64,000 nucleotides of DNA from Bradyrhizobium sp. 199 (GCF_023073355.1 NZ_JADPJI010000005.1:1054001-1118000), one strand, 5' to 3'. Counted from the first letter of the stretch, positions 50,527 to 59,344 are shown. The notes: generated by a model from the sequence alone, not told the origin. Made by a program: numbers and translations.

Positions 50527-50917
50527 TGATTGTTCAGGCCGGTGTTCGTGGAAGGTCATAGTCCACGCAAGCCTGCTCTGACGCAAGTGCAGAGCAGGGT
50601 AATTGTGTCACTAAAACTACAAAGATGATCAGCTCAGTAATTTGGCTCCTGGGGTTGTGGTGTTGCGCGCCGAGCACAGGCTCGGCAAAATTAAAAGGCT
50701 GACTTAATAAACTATTTTGATTACGGAACGACGCAGGCATATTGATCGGCGACGGTGGGGGGTACTCGATCGTCCCGTTGCAGGTGGTTCGCTCACGTCC
50801 CTCGCGTCGAAAGCGGGTGTGTCCGAAAGCGCAAAGCGGCCGAGCGGATTGTGAGACGGGGATCTTGGGGGGCCTCACGGTCCGGTCTCCGTAAAATGAG
50901 CAACTTGGAGGTTTTAA

Positions 50918-52474
50918 ATGAAAATGGTGAAGAGCCTTTTGCTCGGCACCGCGGCGGGTTTGATCGCCGTCGGTGGAGCCCAGGCGGCCGATCTTCCGGT
51001 CAAGGCCAAGGCAGTCGAGTACGTCAAGATCTGCTCGCTGTATGGTGCCGGCTACTACTACATCCCGGGCACCGACACCTGCATCAAGCTCGGCGGCTAT
51101 GTGCGTGCCGAAGTGGCGCTCAACGCCGGCGGCAACTACAGCGCCCAGTACAACGGCGTGTTCGCGGCCAACAACCGCCTGACCAACTACTATTCGATGC
51201 GCGCTCGTGAAGATCTCAACATCGACACGCGCACCGCGACCGAGTACGGCGTCGTCCGCACCTATTTCGACGCGGTCTTCACCTGGACGACCGGCAATTA
51301 CGGCGGGACGGGTTCGGCCACGGGCGCGACCCAGTATAGCGGCACGATCGGTCTCAACGCGGCCGGCACCGGCCTCACCGGTTCGGGCGGCGGCAGCATC
51401 AACGGCACCGACGGCAACATCTCGGGCGGCGCGCTCGGCGTCTACTACGCCTTCATCCAGTTCGCCGGCTTCACCATGGGTAAGGCGGTGTCGCAGTTCG
51501 ACGCGCCCTGGATCAACTATCCCGGCAACAATTTCGACCAGCTCGTCGGCGGCAGCGGCACCACCAACGGCGTGGCGCAGTTCACCTACACCGCCGATTT
51601 CGGCCAGGGCATCACGGCTGCGTTCTCGGCGCAGGACCAGACGCAGGTATTCCAGACCAATATCTGGAACACGGCCGGCATGTCGGCCACCGGCGTGCTC
51701 GGCGGTGCGTATGGCTCGAACGACCTCGGCGGCAGCCGCGCGCCCGATCTCGTCGCGATGGTTCGCGTCGATCAGGCATGGGGCGTGTTTCAGGCGTCGG
51801 TCGCCGCGCATGACAACCATGTCGCCTACTACGGCGCCAATGAAGCCACCGGTCATCCGGAAGACAAGTGGGGCTGGGCCGTTCAGCTCGCGTTGGGCAT
51901 CAAGAACATCCCGACCGGCGCAGGCGACGTGATCAACGTCTCGGGCGTCTACACCGAGGGCGCGAGCCGCTACAACTTCCAGGAGCTGGCTGCGACCAGC
52001 TACTCGATGTTCGGCAGCTCGAACGTCGCTTATCAGAGCATCGGCTTTGCCGGCGTGTCTGACGCGGTGTTCGCTCCCGGCGGCGGCCTCGAGCTGACCA
52101 AGACCTACGGCTTCCGGGGTGCCTTCACCCATAACTGGAGCCCGAACTGGAACTCGGCGCTCTACGGCGCGTGGGCTGCGGTCAATTACAACGGCACGGC
52201 GAAGGGCCTGATCTGCGGCAGCGCGGCGTTCGCCACCCTGACCGGCACCTGCAACCCGGACTTCAACATCGGCCAGATCGGCGTCATCACCCGCTGGACG
52301 CCCGTGAAGGGCCTGACGTTCTCGGCTGACTTCACCTACAGCCACCTCGATCAGAAGTATTCGGGCGTGATGACGACCGGTGCGCTGACGGGCGTTGCCA
52401 AGCCGGCGGCGACCTACCAGCTGAAGGACCAGGATACCTACAGCCTGCTGCTGCGCGCCCAGCGCAACTGGTAA
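50918..52474 (+). CDS. Omp2-type porin
   Basis: This 518-residue outer-membrane porin of the alphaproteobacterial Omp2 family starts MKMVKSLLLGTAAGLIAVGG, a signal peptide cleaved after QAAD or nearby. The mature start ADLPVKAKAVEYVKICSLYG, then AGYYYIPGTDTCIKLGGYVR, is the family hallmark. The rest is Gly/Thr/Asn-rich with alternating hydrophobics, and ends SLLLRAQRNW with a C-terminal aromatic residue, typical for BAM recognition. A strong terminator follows at 52501. It provides passive diffusion of small solutes. Confidence 0.95.
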   Translation: MKMVKSLLLGTAAGLIAVGGAQAADLPVKAKAVEYVKICSLYGAGYYYIPGTDTCIKLGGYVRAEVALNAGGNYSAQYNGVFAANNRLTNYYSMRAREDLNIDTRTATEYGVVRTYFDAVFTWTTGNYGGTGSATGATQYSGTIGLNAAGTGLTGSGGGSINGTDGNISGGALGVYYAFIQFAGFTMGKAVSQFDAPWINYPGNNFDQLVGGSGTTNGVAQFTYTADFGQGITAAFSAQDQTQVFQTNIWNTAGMSATGVLGGAYGSNDLGGSRAPDLVAMVRVDQAWGVFQASVAAHDNHVAYYGANEATGHPEDKWGWAVQLALGIKNIPTGAGDVINVSGVYTEGASRYNFQELAATSYSMFGSSNVAYQSIGFAGVSDAVFAPGGGLELTKTYGFRGAFTHNWSPNWNSALYGAWAAVNYNGTAKGLICGSAAFATLTGTCNPDFNIGQIGVITRWTPVKGLTFSADFTYSHLDQKYSGVMTTGALTGVAKPAATYQLKDQDTYSLLLRAQRNW

Positions 52475-52500
52475 GCTCTCGGGTTCTTCGATGCGACACA

Positions 52501-52530
52501 GCCCCGGCGGGACACCGCCGGGGCTTTTTT
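52501..52530 (+). terminator. rho-independent terminator after the porin gene
   Basis: GCCCCGGCGG, loop GACA, CCGCCGGGGC is a perfect 10-bp stem (52501-52524) followed by TTTTTT (52525-52530), 27 bases after the porin stop. Confidence 0.93.
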
Positions 52531-52641
52531 GCGGGCGCTCTGCCACATCCCAACGGCCGGTGCAGCGACGAAGACGAGCTATGCGATTCAAGAGCCTTCA
52601 AATTAATTCACTTACATGAGCTACTAAGCTATACAGCTAGC

Positions 52642-52721
52642 AGCCAAATACGAAAGTTGCGGCTCTTAGCTTCACGCTAAGCCTCCAGAAACCTCCGGTG
52701 ATGCCCCCGCCGGAGGTTTTT
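52642..52721 (+). ncRNA. candidate small RNA with its own promoter and terminator
   Basis: This stretch has a sigma70-like promoter, TTCACT (52607-52612), 17-base spacer and TATACA (52630-52635), predicting a start near 52642. Then comes a hairpin CTTAGC-TTCAC-GCTAAG (52665-52681) and a terminator ACCTCCGG, 11-base loop, CCGGAGGT followed by TTTT (52691-52721). No reading frame ends before this terminator, and the porin has its own terminator at 52501. A roughly 80-base RNA is therefore likely. The family is not one I recognise. Confidence 0.5.
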
Positions 52722-52794
52722 CGTTTTGGAGTGCTGCGAAAAACGTCCGGAGCGATCGCATTTAGGAGAAGCGTGGCAGGACCTCATTTGCGGC

Positions 52795-52925
52795 TATCCT
52801 TCGAGACGCCCGCCTTCGGCGGCCCTCAGGATGAGGACGGAGTGCGCGACTGCAATTTCACCCGCAAAAGTGCCGCTTAGCCTCATCCTGAGGAGACCGC
52901 ACAGCGGTCGTCTCGGAGGACGAGG
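52795..52925. repeat. intergenic palindromic repeat (ATCCTTCGAGACGCCC type)
   Basis: TATCCTTCGAGACGCCCGCC followed by TTCGGCGGCCCTCAGGATGA forms the left half, and CCTCATCCTGAGGAGACCGC with ACAGCGGTCGTCTCGGAGGA and CGAGG the right half. Each half has internal pairing and the halves are inverted. This is a common dispersed repeat of the group. It lies between the candidate small RNA and gcrA. Confidence 0.75.
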
Positions 52926-52989
52926 CGCGCGCGCAGGTGCCGCCAAAACGTCGAATGCGATTGCCCTGCCAAAACCGTCAGGCAACGAT

Positions 52990-53460
52990 TTAGCCGCGCA
53001 TCACGCGGGCCCGCGCGTTCGGCCGATAGGCGAGGCGGCTGTGGCCGGCGCAATAGGACTGGCCGTCGGGCGCGGAGTTGCCGCAAAAACAGAAATCCTC
53101 GGCGCCGGGTGTCGAGATCGGCCAGCGGCAGCGGTTCTCCGCAAGCTCCAGCAGCGAGCAGCGATTGGCGTCGTCGATCGGACCTGTCCCCACGGGTGCA
53201 TCTGTCTCGCCATAGAGGGTGGCGAGCATCTCATATTGGAGCCGTGGCACGGCTCTCGGCGCCCGCGTCGGCCTGTCCTGAACCTTGCGGTCGTCGATAG
53301 TGCGGCCACGCGTCAGATTGAGGCGAGACAGCTTGCCGATCACGGCGTTGCGGCTGACGCCGATGTCGGCGGCGATCTCGCGGCAGGAGAGGCCGGCCTC
53401 GAAGTGCCGCTTCAGAAGCTCGATGCGTTCGTCGGTCCAGGTCGGGGAGAGAACAGGCAT
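52990..53460 (-). CDS. gcrA: GcrA-type cell cycle regulator
   Basis: GcrA is an alphaproteobacterial regulator that binds sigma70-RNA polymerase at CcrM-methylated promoters. The 156 residues begin with a helix-turn-helix (WTDERIELLKRHFEAGLSCR, EIAADIGVSRNAVIGKLSRL). The C-terminal part has the conserved NRCRWPISTPGAEDFCFCGN, followed by SYCAGHSRLAYRPN, rich in Cys and His. Length and layout fit the GcrA family. It stands alone; ccrM and ctrA are not in the window. Confidence 0.9.
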   Translation of the reverse strand: MPVLSPTWTDERIELLKRHFEAGLSCREIAADIGVSRNAVIGKLSRLNLTRGRTIDDRKVQDRPTRAPRAVPRLQYEMLATLYGETDAPVGTGPIDDANRCSLLELAENRCRWPISTPGAEDFCFCGNSAPDGQSYCAGHSRLAYRPNARARVMRG

Positions 53461-53532
53461 GTGTAACGGTCCCAGGTTGCAGATGTGGCCATCCGCTTCT
53501 CGAGATCCGTCCGCTTCACGTTCGGCGCGCGC

Positions 53533-53730
53533 TCACGTCCTGCCATTGTCGCGGATCGACAAAAGCCCGTCCTTGATGGCGAGACGGATGCCTTCCTCGA
53601 TCAGGGTACGCGCGACGCCGGGGACGCTGGTGCCGTGGGTGCCCTGTCTCACCAACTTCTCCAGGTAGGTGATGGTCGAGAGCGCCAAGGTTACGGGAAT
53701 GCGGTCAGTCTCGGCTTTTTCGGTGGCCAT
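53533..53730 (-). CDS. small ribbon-helix-helix-like protein
   Basis: The 65 residues MATEKAETDRIPVTLALSTI, then TYLEKLVRQGTHGTSVPGVA and RTLIEEGIRLAIKDGLL resemble a ribbon-helix-helix: a strand (RIPVTLAL) and two helices. Related short Bradyrhizobium proteins with GTHGTS are familiar to me, but no target is known. No toxin gene is next to it, so an antitoxin role is not supported. The 53731-53930 spacer upstream holds no gene that I can support. Confidence 0.7.
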   Translation of the reverse strand: MATEKAETDRIPVTLALSTITYLEKLVRQGTHGTSVPGVARTLIEEGIRLAIKDGLLSIRDNGRT

Positions 53731-53930
53731 GGCCCGAACGCTAGCCTCTTACTCAGGTACATAAAAGTAACGATTAAGACTCTATTTAGGTTTGAGGGCG
53801 GAAGTCAAATGCAGCCTGAGCTTGACCTTCAGCGTGTTGGAATCGCACGGGAAATTAGACAAGCTTGAGCACGCCGCGCGGAATACCGGCGGCGGCGTGG
53901 CGTCAACAGGCCGGGGAAGGGCGTCCGGCC

Positions 53931-54872
53931 TCAGCCGTGCACGATCGCCTTTTCGATCATGCAATGGATACCCTTGGCGCCATTGACGGTCTGGGTGACC
54001 CGCAGATCGGCCGCCAGGCTGCACAGCGTGTAGGCGTCCTCGCGCGACAGGTTTCGTCTCTCGCCGAGCAATGCGATCATGTCGCGCAACGCGCGCACCA
54101 CGCATTGGTCGAGGTCGGGGTCCATCGCCATGGTCATGTAGTGGGTCGCCGTCTCGGCGCGGGGATAGTCGAACCTGAGGTCCTTGCGCAGCGTCAGGCG
54201 GAGGCGGCCCTGGAGCGCAGTCTCGATCGCGGTGACGCAGACCTCGCCGTCCCCTTGCACGCCATGGCCGTCGCCGCAGGAGAACATCGCGCCCGGCACG
54301 AATACCGGCAAATAGAGCGTCGCGCCCGCACCTAGCTCCTTGTTGTCGAGATTGCCGCCCATGGCGCGCGGGATCAGCGAGGATATGCGGCCCCAGCCCG
54401 GTGGCGGTGAAACGCCCATCACGCCGAAGAACGGTTTGAGAGGCAAATCGAGGCCCCACGGCATGCGGCCGACCATCCTGGTACGGTCGAGCGGGATGTT
54501 GAGGATGCGCGTCTCGTGGAAATCGTCGGGCAGGGTGCCGGACAGCGGCTTGATCATGTTCCAGCCCCAGTCCTGCCGGAGCTGAACGTCGAGGATCTCC
54601 ACCGCGAGCACGTCACCCGGCTCGGCGCCTTCGACCGCGATCGGGCCGGTGAGGATGTGGCCCGGCAGCATGCGCTCGTTGTTGGCATGAACCTCGTGCA
54701 TCTCGGGCGGAATATGAAACTTGTCGCGGTCGGGCAGCATGTCGGGGCCGCCGCTGATGGTGTCGACCGTCACCTCATCGCCGCTCGCGATGGTGAGGAC
54801 GGGCTTGAGCGCGGCTTCGAAGAAGCCCCAATGGCAGGTTTTGGTGCTGGATTGCAGGTGGTGATGGGTCAT
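53931..54872 (-). CDS. acetamidase/formamidase family protein
   Basis: These enzymes hydrolyse short amides to ammonia and acid. ATG 54872 (MTHHHLQSSTKTCHWGFFEA) gives 313 residues; an ATG at 54932 lies in the adjoining repeat. Family blocks are GHILTGPIAVEGAEPGDVLA, VEILDVQLRQDWGWN, FFGVMGVSPPPGWGRISSLI, MGGNLDNKELGAGATLYLPV and GAMFSCGDGHGVQGDGEVCV. The length is typical. It stands beside an intergenic repeat and has no transporter or urea genes nearby, so the physiological substrate is unclear. Confidence 0.9.
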   Translation of the reverse strand: MTHHHLQSSTKTCHWGFFEAALKPVLTIASGDEVTVDTISGGPDMLPDRDKFHIPPEMHEVHANNERMLPGHILTGPIAVEGAEPGDVLAVEILDVQLRQDWGWNMIKPLSGTLPDDFHETRILNIPLDRTRMVGRMPWGLDLPLKPFFGVMGVSPPPGWGRISSLIPRAMGGNLDNKELGAGATLYLPVFVPGAMFSCGDGHGVQGDGEVCVTAIETALQGRLRLTLRKDLRFDYPRAETATHYMTMAMDPDLDQCVVRALRDMIALLGERRNLSREDAYTLCSLAADLRVTQTVNGAKGIHCMIEKAIVHG

Positions 54873-54892
54873 TTGCCGCGTCCGATCACTTT

Positions 54893-54970
54893 CGTCAGGC
54901 CGGGCTTGACCCGGCGATCGATCCTCTTTCAAGAAGATTTCCGAGGATCGCCGGGCAGGTCAAGCCCTGC
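54893..54970. repeat. intergenic palindromic repeat (CGTCAGGCCGGGCTTGAC type)
   Basis: CAGGCCGGGCTTGACCCGGC (about 54896-54915, continuing GATCGATCCTC) is inverted as GAGGATCGCCGGGCAGGTCA, then AGCCCTG to about 54969. The arms enclose a short AAG-rich centre. It separates the divergent formamidase and ydcF genes. Confidence 0.75.
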
Positions 54971-55003
54971 GCGGACTGGCAAGATCATTCCAGCGAGGCT
55001 CCC

Positions 55004-55807
55004 CTGTTTTTCGTTCTGTCCAAGACCCTCGGCGCCGCGCTGCTGCCGATCAACCTTCTGGTCGAGCTCGGTATCCTGTCGCTGGTGCTGATGGCGACGC
55101 GCTTTGCAGCGCTCGGCCGCAAGCTTGCCGTGACCACGCTGGTGTTGCTGGCGCTGGCGGCGTTCTCGCCGCTCGGCAATCTCCTGATCTATCCGCTCGA
55201 ATCGCGCTTTCCCGCGTGGGAGGCCTCGCGCGGGGCGCCCGACGGCATCATCGTGCTCGGCGGCTCGGTCGACACCGATCTGTCGGCGGCGCACCGCACG
55301 CCGGTGGTCGCGCACGCAGCCGATCGTCTGTTTGCGCCGGCCGAACTCGCGCGCCGCTATCCCCATGCGCGCATCGTGTTTACCGGGGGGACCGCGAACC
55401 TGGTCTCCACCGACGCCCGAGAGGCCGACTACTCCGCGCCGATCCTGGAAAACCTGGGCATTTCAAAGGAGCGCCTCATCCTGGAACGGAGCTCCCGCAA
55501 CACCTGGGAAAATGCGATCTTCACCAGGCAGCTGGTGACGCCGAAGCCGGGCGAGCGCTGGCTCCTGGTGACGTCGGCCTTCCACATGCCGCGCTCGATG
55601 GGAATCTTCCGCAAGGCCGGATTTGACGTTGAGGCCTATCCCGTGGACTGGCGGATGGGCGGACGTGACGATCTTTTCTCCTTCACCAACATGGGCGCGG
55701 ACGGGCTGGGGCGAACCGAAGTTGCCGTACGCGAATGGATCGGTCTGGTGGCCTACCGCCTGATGGGCAGGACCGGCGAGTTGCTTCCGGGCCCCGCCAA
55801 GGACTAG
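55004..55807 (+). CDS. YdcF family protein with apparent CTG start
   Basis: YdcF-family (DUF218) membrane proteins are linked to cell envelope biology. The family opening, FFVLSKTLGAALLPINLLVE, then LGILSLVLMATRFAALGRKL, is encoded in frame from 55007, and the codon before it is CTG 55004, preceded by GAGG at 54995. No ATG, GTG or TTG exists between that point and GTG 55085, which would remove the first membrane helix. The DUF218 core has DGIIVLGGSVDTDLSAAHRT, VFTGGTANLVSTDAREADYS and LVTSAFHMPRSMGIFRKAGF. With CTG the protein has 267 residues. Confidence 0.85.
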   Translation: MFFVLSKTLGAALLPINLLVELGILSLVLMATRFAALGRKLAVTTLVLLALAAFSPLGNLLIYPLESRFPAWEASRGAPDGIIVLGGSVDTDLSAAHRTPVVAHAADRLFAPAELARRYPHARIVFTGGTANLVSTDAREADYSAPILENLGISKERLILERSSRNTWENAIFTRQLVTPKPGERWLLVTSAFHMPRSMGIFRKAGFDVEAYPVDWRMGGRDDLFSFTNMGADGLGRTEVAVREWIGLVAYRLMGRTGELLPGPAKD

Positions 55808-55863
55808 AACGAGGATCGCAAAACAAGAACACGCGGCGCGCGATCGCCGGTCCGGAGGAAGCC

Positions 55864-56646
55864 ATGCAACAGCAGGATGCAGACAGCATCGATCTTGCCG
55901 GCCTCGTCGCCGATCTCAACAGCCTGCTGCGGCTGAAGACGAACGTGATCGGCATGAAGCTGTTCGCGCAAGCGGCCGAGATGGAGGCGATCCCGAAAAT
56001 CCGGCGGCCGAACGCGATCCACACCACCGACCAGATCGTCAGCATGGCCGCACGGCTGGGCTGGACCGTCGGCATCACCGCCGACGATCTCGTCGGCGCG
56101 CAGTGCCGCGCGGTGATCGGCCTTGCGCCGCGAGACGAGAAATGGCTCGCCGGCGAAAATTATGTCGGGGTCTGGCACGGCACGGCGGAGGACGCGCGCA
56201 AGCGCCAGGAGGCGCTGGACGTGGTTCCGTTCGGACAATATCAGGCGCTCGCCGTCAGTCCGCTCGCGAGCGGCCGGCTCGATCCGCCCGACATCTGCCT
56301 CGTCTATGCGACGCCGGGGCAGATGATCATCCTGATCAATGGGCTGCAATATACCGGCTACAAGAAGTTCGAATGGGGCGTAGTCGGCGAAACAGCCTGC
56401 GCCGATTCCTGGGGCCGGGCGCTCAAGACCGGGGAGCCCAGCCTGTCCTTGCCATGCTATGCCGAACGGCGCTATGGCGGCGTGCCGGACGAGGAGATGC
56501 TGATGGCCTTGAAGCCGTCGCATCTCGCCAAGGCGGTTCTTGGCATGAAGGCGCTGGCCAAGAACGGCCTGCGCTATCCGATCCCGCCCTATGGCATCCA
56601 AAGTGACGTCCGTGCCGGCATGGGCGTGAGTTACGCGAAAAAGTAA
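55864..56646 (+). CDS. DUF169 domain protein
   Basis: ATG 55864 (GGAGGAAGCC upstream) gives 260 residues. The conserved DUF169 motifs are seen as NVIGMKLFAQ at the N-terminus, GWTVGITADDLVGAQCRAVI, and PPDICLVYATPGQMIILING near the middle. The C-terminal part has GLRYPIPPYGIQSD. DUF169 proteins have no established function, though several lie near methanogen or anaerobic redox genes. It is followed nine bases later by the saccharopine-dehydrogenase-like gene, so the two are likely cotranscribed. Confidence 0.85.
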   Translation: MQQQDADSIDLAGLVADLNSLLRLKTNVIGMKLFAQAAEMEAIPKIRRPNAIHTTDQIVSMAARLGWTVGITADDLVGAQCRAVIGLAPRDEKWLAGENYVGVWHGTAEDARKRQEALDVVPFGQYQALAVSPLASGRLDPPDICLVYATPGQMIILINGLQYTGYKKFEWGVVGETACADSWGRALKTGEPSLSLPCYAERRYGGVPDEEMLMALKPSHLAKAVLGMKALAKNGLRYPIPPYGIQSDVRAGMGVSYAKK

Positions 56647-56655
56647 GGGACGAGC

Positions 56656-57840
56656 ATGAGCTCTGCGAAATTCGACATCGTCGTCTACGGTGCGACCGGT
56701 TTTACCGGCCAGCTCGTCGCCGAGTATCTGACCAGGCAATACAAGACCGACAATTCGCTCAAATGGGCGATGGCAGGCCGCAGCCTCGGCAAGCTGAAAT
56801 CGGTACGCGATGCGATCGGCGCGCCCGGAAATACGCCGCTGATCGTCGCCGATGCGTCGGACGCGGCCTCGCTGAAGGCGATGGCGGAGCAGACGATGTC
56901 GGTGATCACGACGGTCGGTCCGTATCAGCTCTACGGCGAGGAACTGTTGGCTGCCTGCGTTGCCACCGGCACGGATTATTTCGATCTCTGCGGTGAGCCG
57001 ATCTGGATGCGGCAGATGATCGACAAGTACGAGGCGGCAGCGAAAGAGAGCGGCGCGCGCATCGTGTTCTCCTGCGGTTATGATTCCGTGCCGTTCGAGC
57101 TTGGGACCTTCTTCGTGCAGGAAGAGGCCAAGCGGGTCTTCGGCGCGCCGGCGCCGCGCGTGAAGGGCCGCGTGCGCGACATGCGCGGCACGCTGTCAGG
57201 CGGCACCGCGGCAAGTGCGAAAGCGACCTTCGATGCGGTCGCCAAGGACCTCAGCCTCGTCGCCATTCTCAACGATCATTTTGCGCTGACGCCTGATTTC
57301 ACCGGGCCGAAGCAGCCGAAGGGCAACAGGGCGATCCTCGAGGAGGATCTGCAATCCTGGGCCGCGCCGTTCATGATGGCGCTGATCAACACGCGCAACG
57401 TCCACCGCTCCAACATGCTGATGGGCTTTCCCTACGGCCAGGAGTTCGTCTACGACGAGATGGTTCTGACCGGTCCCGGCGAGAAAGGTGAGGCCAACGC
57501 CAAGCGCGTGATGGCCGCCAACGCCGAGAAGACCGGGCCGAACGCGCTGAAGCCGGGCGAGGGGCCGTCGAAGGAAGAGCGGGAGAACGGCCTCTTCAAT
57601 CTGCTCTATGTCGCGATCGCACCCGACGGCCGCATGGTCCGCGCCGGCGTCACCGGCGACCGCGATCCCGGCTACGGCTCAACCTCGAAGATGATCTCCG
57701 AATGCGCGATCTGCATGCTGCGCGACACCACGGATGTTCCGGCAGGCTTCTGGACGCCGGGCGCAGCCATGCAGCACAAGCTGATCAAGCGGCTGCGCGA
57801 CAATGCAGGGCTGACGTTTGAGGTGGAGCAGCAGGCGTAG
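56656..57840 (+). CDS. saccharopine dehydrogenase-like NADP-binding protein
   Basis: The 394 residues start with a Rossmann fold, FDIVVYGATGFTGQLVAEYL, and contain TVGPYQLYGEELLAACVATG, then TDYFDLCGEPIWMRQMIDKY, as in trans-acting enoyl reductase and saccharopine-dehydrogenase-like proteins. FSCGYDSVPFELGTFFV is another family block. The family often acts on polyketide or lipid double bonds in mycobacteria, but here no polyketide synthase is near. It lies in a pair with the DUF169 gene. Confidence 0.88.
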   Translation: MSSAKFDIVVYGATGFTGQLVAEYLTRQYKTDNSLKWAMAGRSLGKLKSVRDAIGAPGNTPLIVADASDAASLKAMAEQTMSVITTVGPYQLYGEELLAACVATGTDYFDLCGEPIWMRQMIDKYEAAAKESGARIVFSCGYDSVPFELGTFFVQEEAKRVFGAPAPRVKGRVRDMRGTLSGGTAASAKATFDAVAKDLSLVAILNDHFALTPDFTGPKQPKGNRAILEEDLQSWAAPFMMALINTRNVHRSNMLMGFPYGQEFVYDEMVLTGPGEKGEANAKRVMAANAEKTGPNALKPGEGPSKEERENGLFNLLYVAIAPDGRMVRAGVTGDRDPGYGSTSKMISECAICMLRDTTDVPAGFWTPGAAMQHKLIKRLRDNAGLTFEVEQQA

Positions 57841-57904
57841 CTTCCCCACGCTGGGCAAAGCGCCTTGTCCGCCGTAGCTCGACGAGCGAAGGCGGAAGCG
57901 TGCT

Positions 57905-58054
57905 CACCACTGTCATCGTGGCGGTTATTCCGACGAGGAATTGCGCCTGCAGCTGCGTTTCGCCAATGAGGGCTACAAGGGCGTGCTTGCGGCCACGGAG
58001 GCACTCAAGCGTTTCTCGACACGCTGGCGGAGAAGCGTCCCGCTCTCAAGCTGA
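57905..58054 (+). pseudogene. possible gene fragment
   Basis: Between the saccharopine-like gene and the convergent EPS gene, the frame through 57926 reads GGYSDEELRLQLRFANEGYK, GVLAATEALKR and ends at TGA 58052. A shift near 58013 would give LDTLAEKRPALKLKTR. The composition looks like a coding C-terminus, so this may be a decayed gene tail. I cannot identify the parent family, and the evidence is weak. The 57841-58045 spacer holds nothing else that I can support. Confidence 0.25.
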
Positions 58055-59302
58055 AGACGCGTCCTCGCCAGCCCTGATCGTGTAGATCTGTGCGGCCGCG
58101 ATCATGCCCCACATCACGCCCAGCATCATCCAGAAGTGCCGCCAGTGGTCGGTGTCGATCACGAAGCTTTCGCCGACGGTGCCGACGAAGGCGGCGAACA
58201 CGGCGAGATAAGCGCGCTGCCAGGGTACACGGACGAAGACGTGCCGGAAGCCCATGATGACGGTGGTGAAGACCAGCGCGGGATAGCACACGCCGGCCAG
58301 CCAGCCGCCGGACATGAAGGCGTTGAGATAGGAGTTGTGGGTGTCCTCGGGAAAGAACCGGTGGAATTGCAGCGGGCCGATGCCGAACGGCAGGTCGAGC
58401 GCCATCTCAGCACCGAGGATGTGGCGGCCGAAACGGCCGAAGCGGCCTTCGTCATAGCTCTGGTCGAAGCTCGCGCGCTGCTTGAACATCTCGGCGGTGG
58501 AATCGAACGACAGCAGCACCGCAATCAGCGCCAGCCCCAGCACCGCGGCGACAATCGCCATGATGATGATGCGCGAGCGCTGCGCGTTGGTGCGGCTGGT
58601 CAGCACCATCAGCGCCAGCATGAAGGCGGAGGTCAGCACCAGCCCGCCCCAGGCGGCGCGCGAGAAGGCGAGCAGGATCGCCAGGGACATGATGCCGAAC
58701 GCGAAGACGTTGCGGAAGGCCTTGCCAAGCTTGTCCGAAACCACGCTCTGCAGCGCGAACAGCGCCGGCAGGATCAGGAAGGCGCCAAGCACGTTCGGGT
58801 CCTTGAACGTACCGCGCGCGCGCCCGTAGAGCGTGAGGAGGTCGTTGCCGCCGGGAACGAGGTGGAAATAGCCGGCGACCGCCAACACCGAGGCGACCAT
58901 CGCACCGACCACGAGGCCACGGCGGAGCATGTCGAGCCGGGCCGCGGTGTCTTCCGACATGACCATCGCGAAGAACACCACGGTCACGGCCATGTACCAG
59001 GACGTCGCGATCCAGCTCACCACCTCGGACTGCTCGAACAGCGGGATCGCGCTGATCGTGTAGCCGATGTTGAGCAGGACCAGCAGCGCTGTCAGCGGCA
59101 TCAGCGCGAGCCGCAAGCGCAGGCCGGTGGCGAAGAACGTCACGGCCGCGAGCAGCGTCATGATCTCGTAGGGGCTCGGCTCGATGAAGACGACCGCGCC
59201 GGAGGCGCCGACCAGCCACACCAGCGCGCGCTGCAGCGCCAGCACGCCGGGCGCAGCCGGCACGGTAAATCTCACTTCATCGGCTGTCGCCGCATACGCC
59301 AT
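58046..59302 (-). CDS. O-antigen ligase/polymerase family protein
   Basis: The 418-residue membrane protein has about ten to twelve hydrophobic segments and belongs to the O-antigen ligase (Wzy/WaaL) type. Near residue 165 it has RARGTFKDPNVLGAFLILPA, and the large periplasmic loop contains SFDQSYDEGRFGRFGRHILG and PEDTHNSYLNAFMSGGWLAG, the latter with the characteristic H-N-x-Y. It probably polymerises or transfers repeat units of an exopolysaccharide. It is the last gene of a minus-strand EPS run. Confidence 0.88.
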   Translation of the reverse strand: MAYAATADEVRFTVPAAPGVLALQRALVWLVGASGAVVFIEPSPYEIMTLLAAVTFFATGLRLRLALMPLTALLVLLNIGYTISAIPLFEQSEVVSWIATSWYMAVTVVFFAMVMSEDTAARLDMLRRGLVVGAMVASVLAVAGYFHLVPGGNDLLTLYGRARGTFKDPNVLGAFLILPALFALQSVVSDKLGKAFRNVFAFGIMSLAILLAFSRAAWGGLVLTSAFMLALMVLTSRTNAQRSRIIIMAIVAAVLGLALIAVLLSFDSTAEMFKQRASFDQSYDEGRFGRFGRHILGAEMALDLPFGIGPLQFHRFFPEDTHNSYLNAFMSGGWLAGVCYPALVFTTVIMGFRHVFVRVPWQRAYLAVFAAFVGTVGESFVIDTDHWRHFWMMLGVMWGMIAAAQIYTIRAGEDASSA

Positions 59303-59344
59303 TACACGCTCATACGCTCACGCAACTCATGGTAACAACTTCCG

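Noticed and set aside
50534..52591. A 685-codon open frame on the minus strand over the porin
   Set aside because: The porin on the plus strand has a signal peptide, family motifs and a terminator. The antisense frame has none and covers the whole porin.
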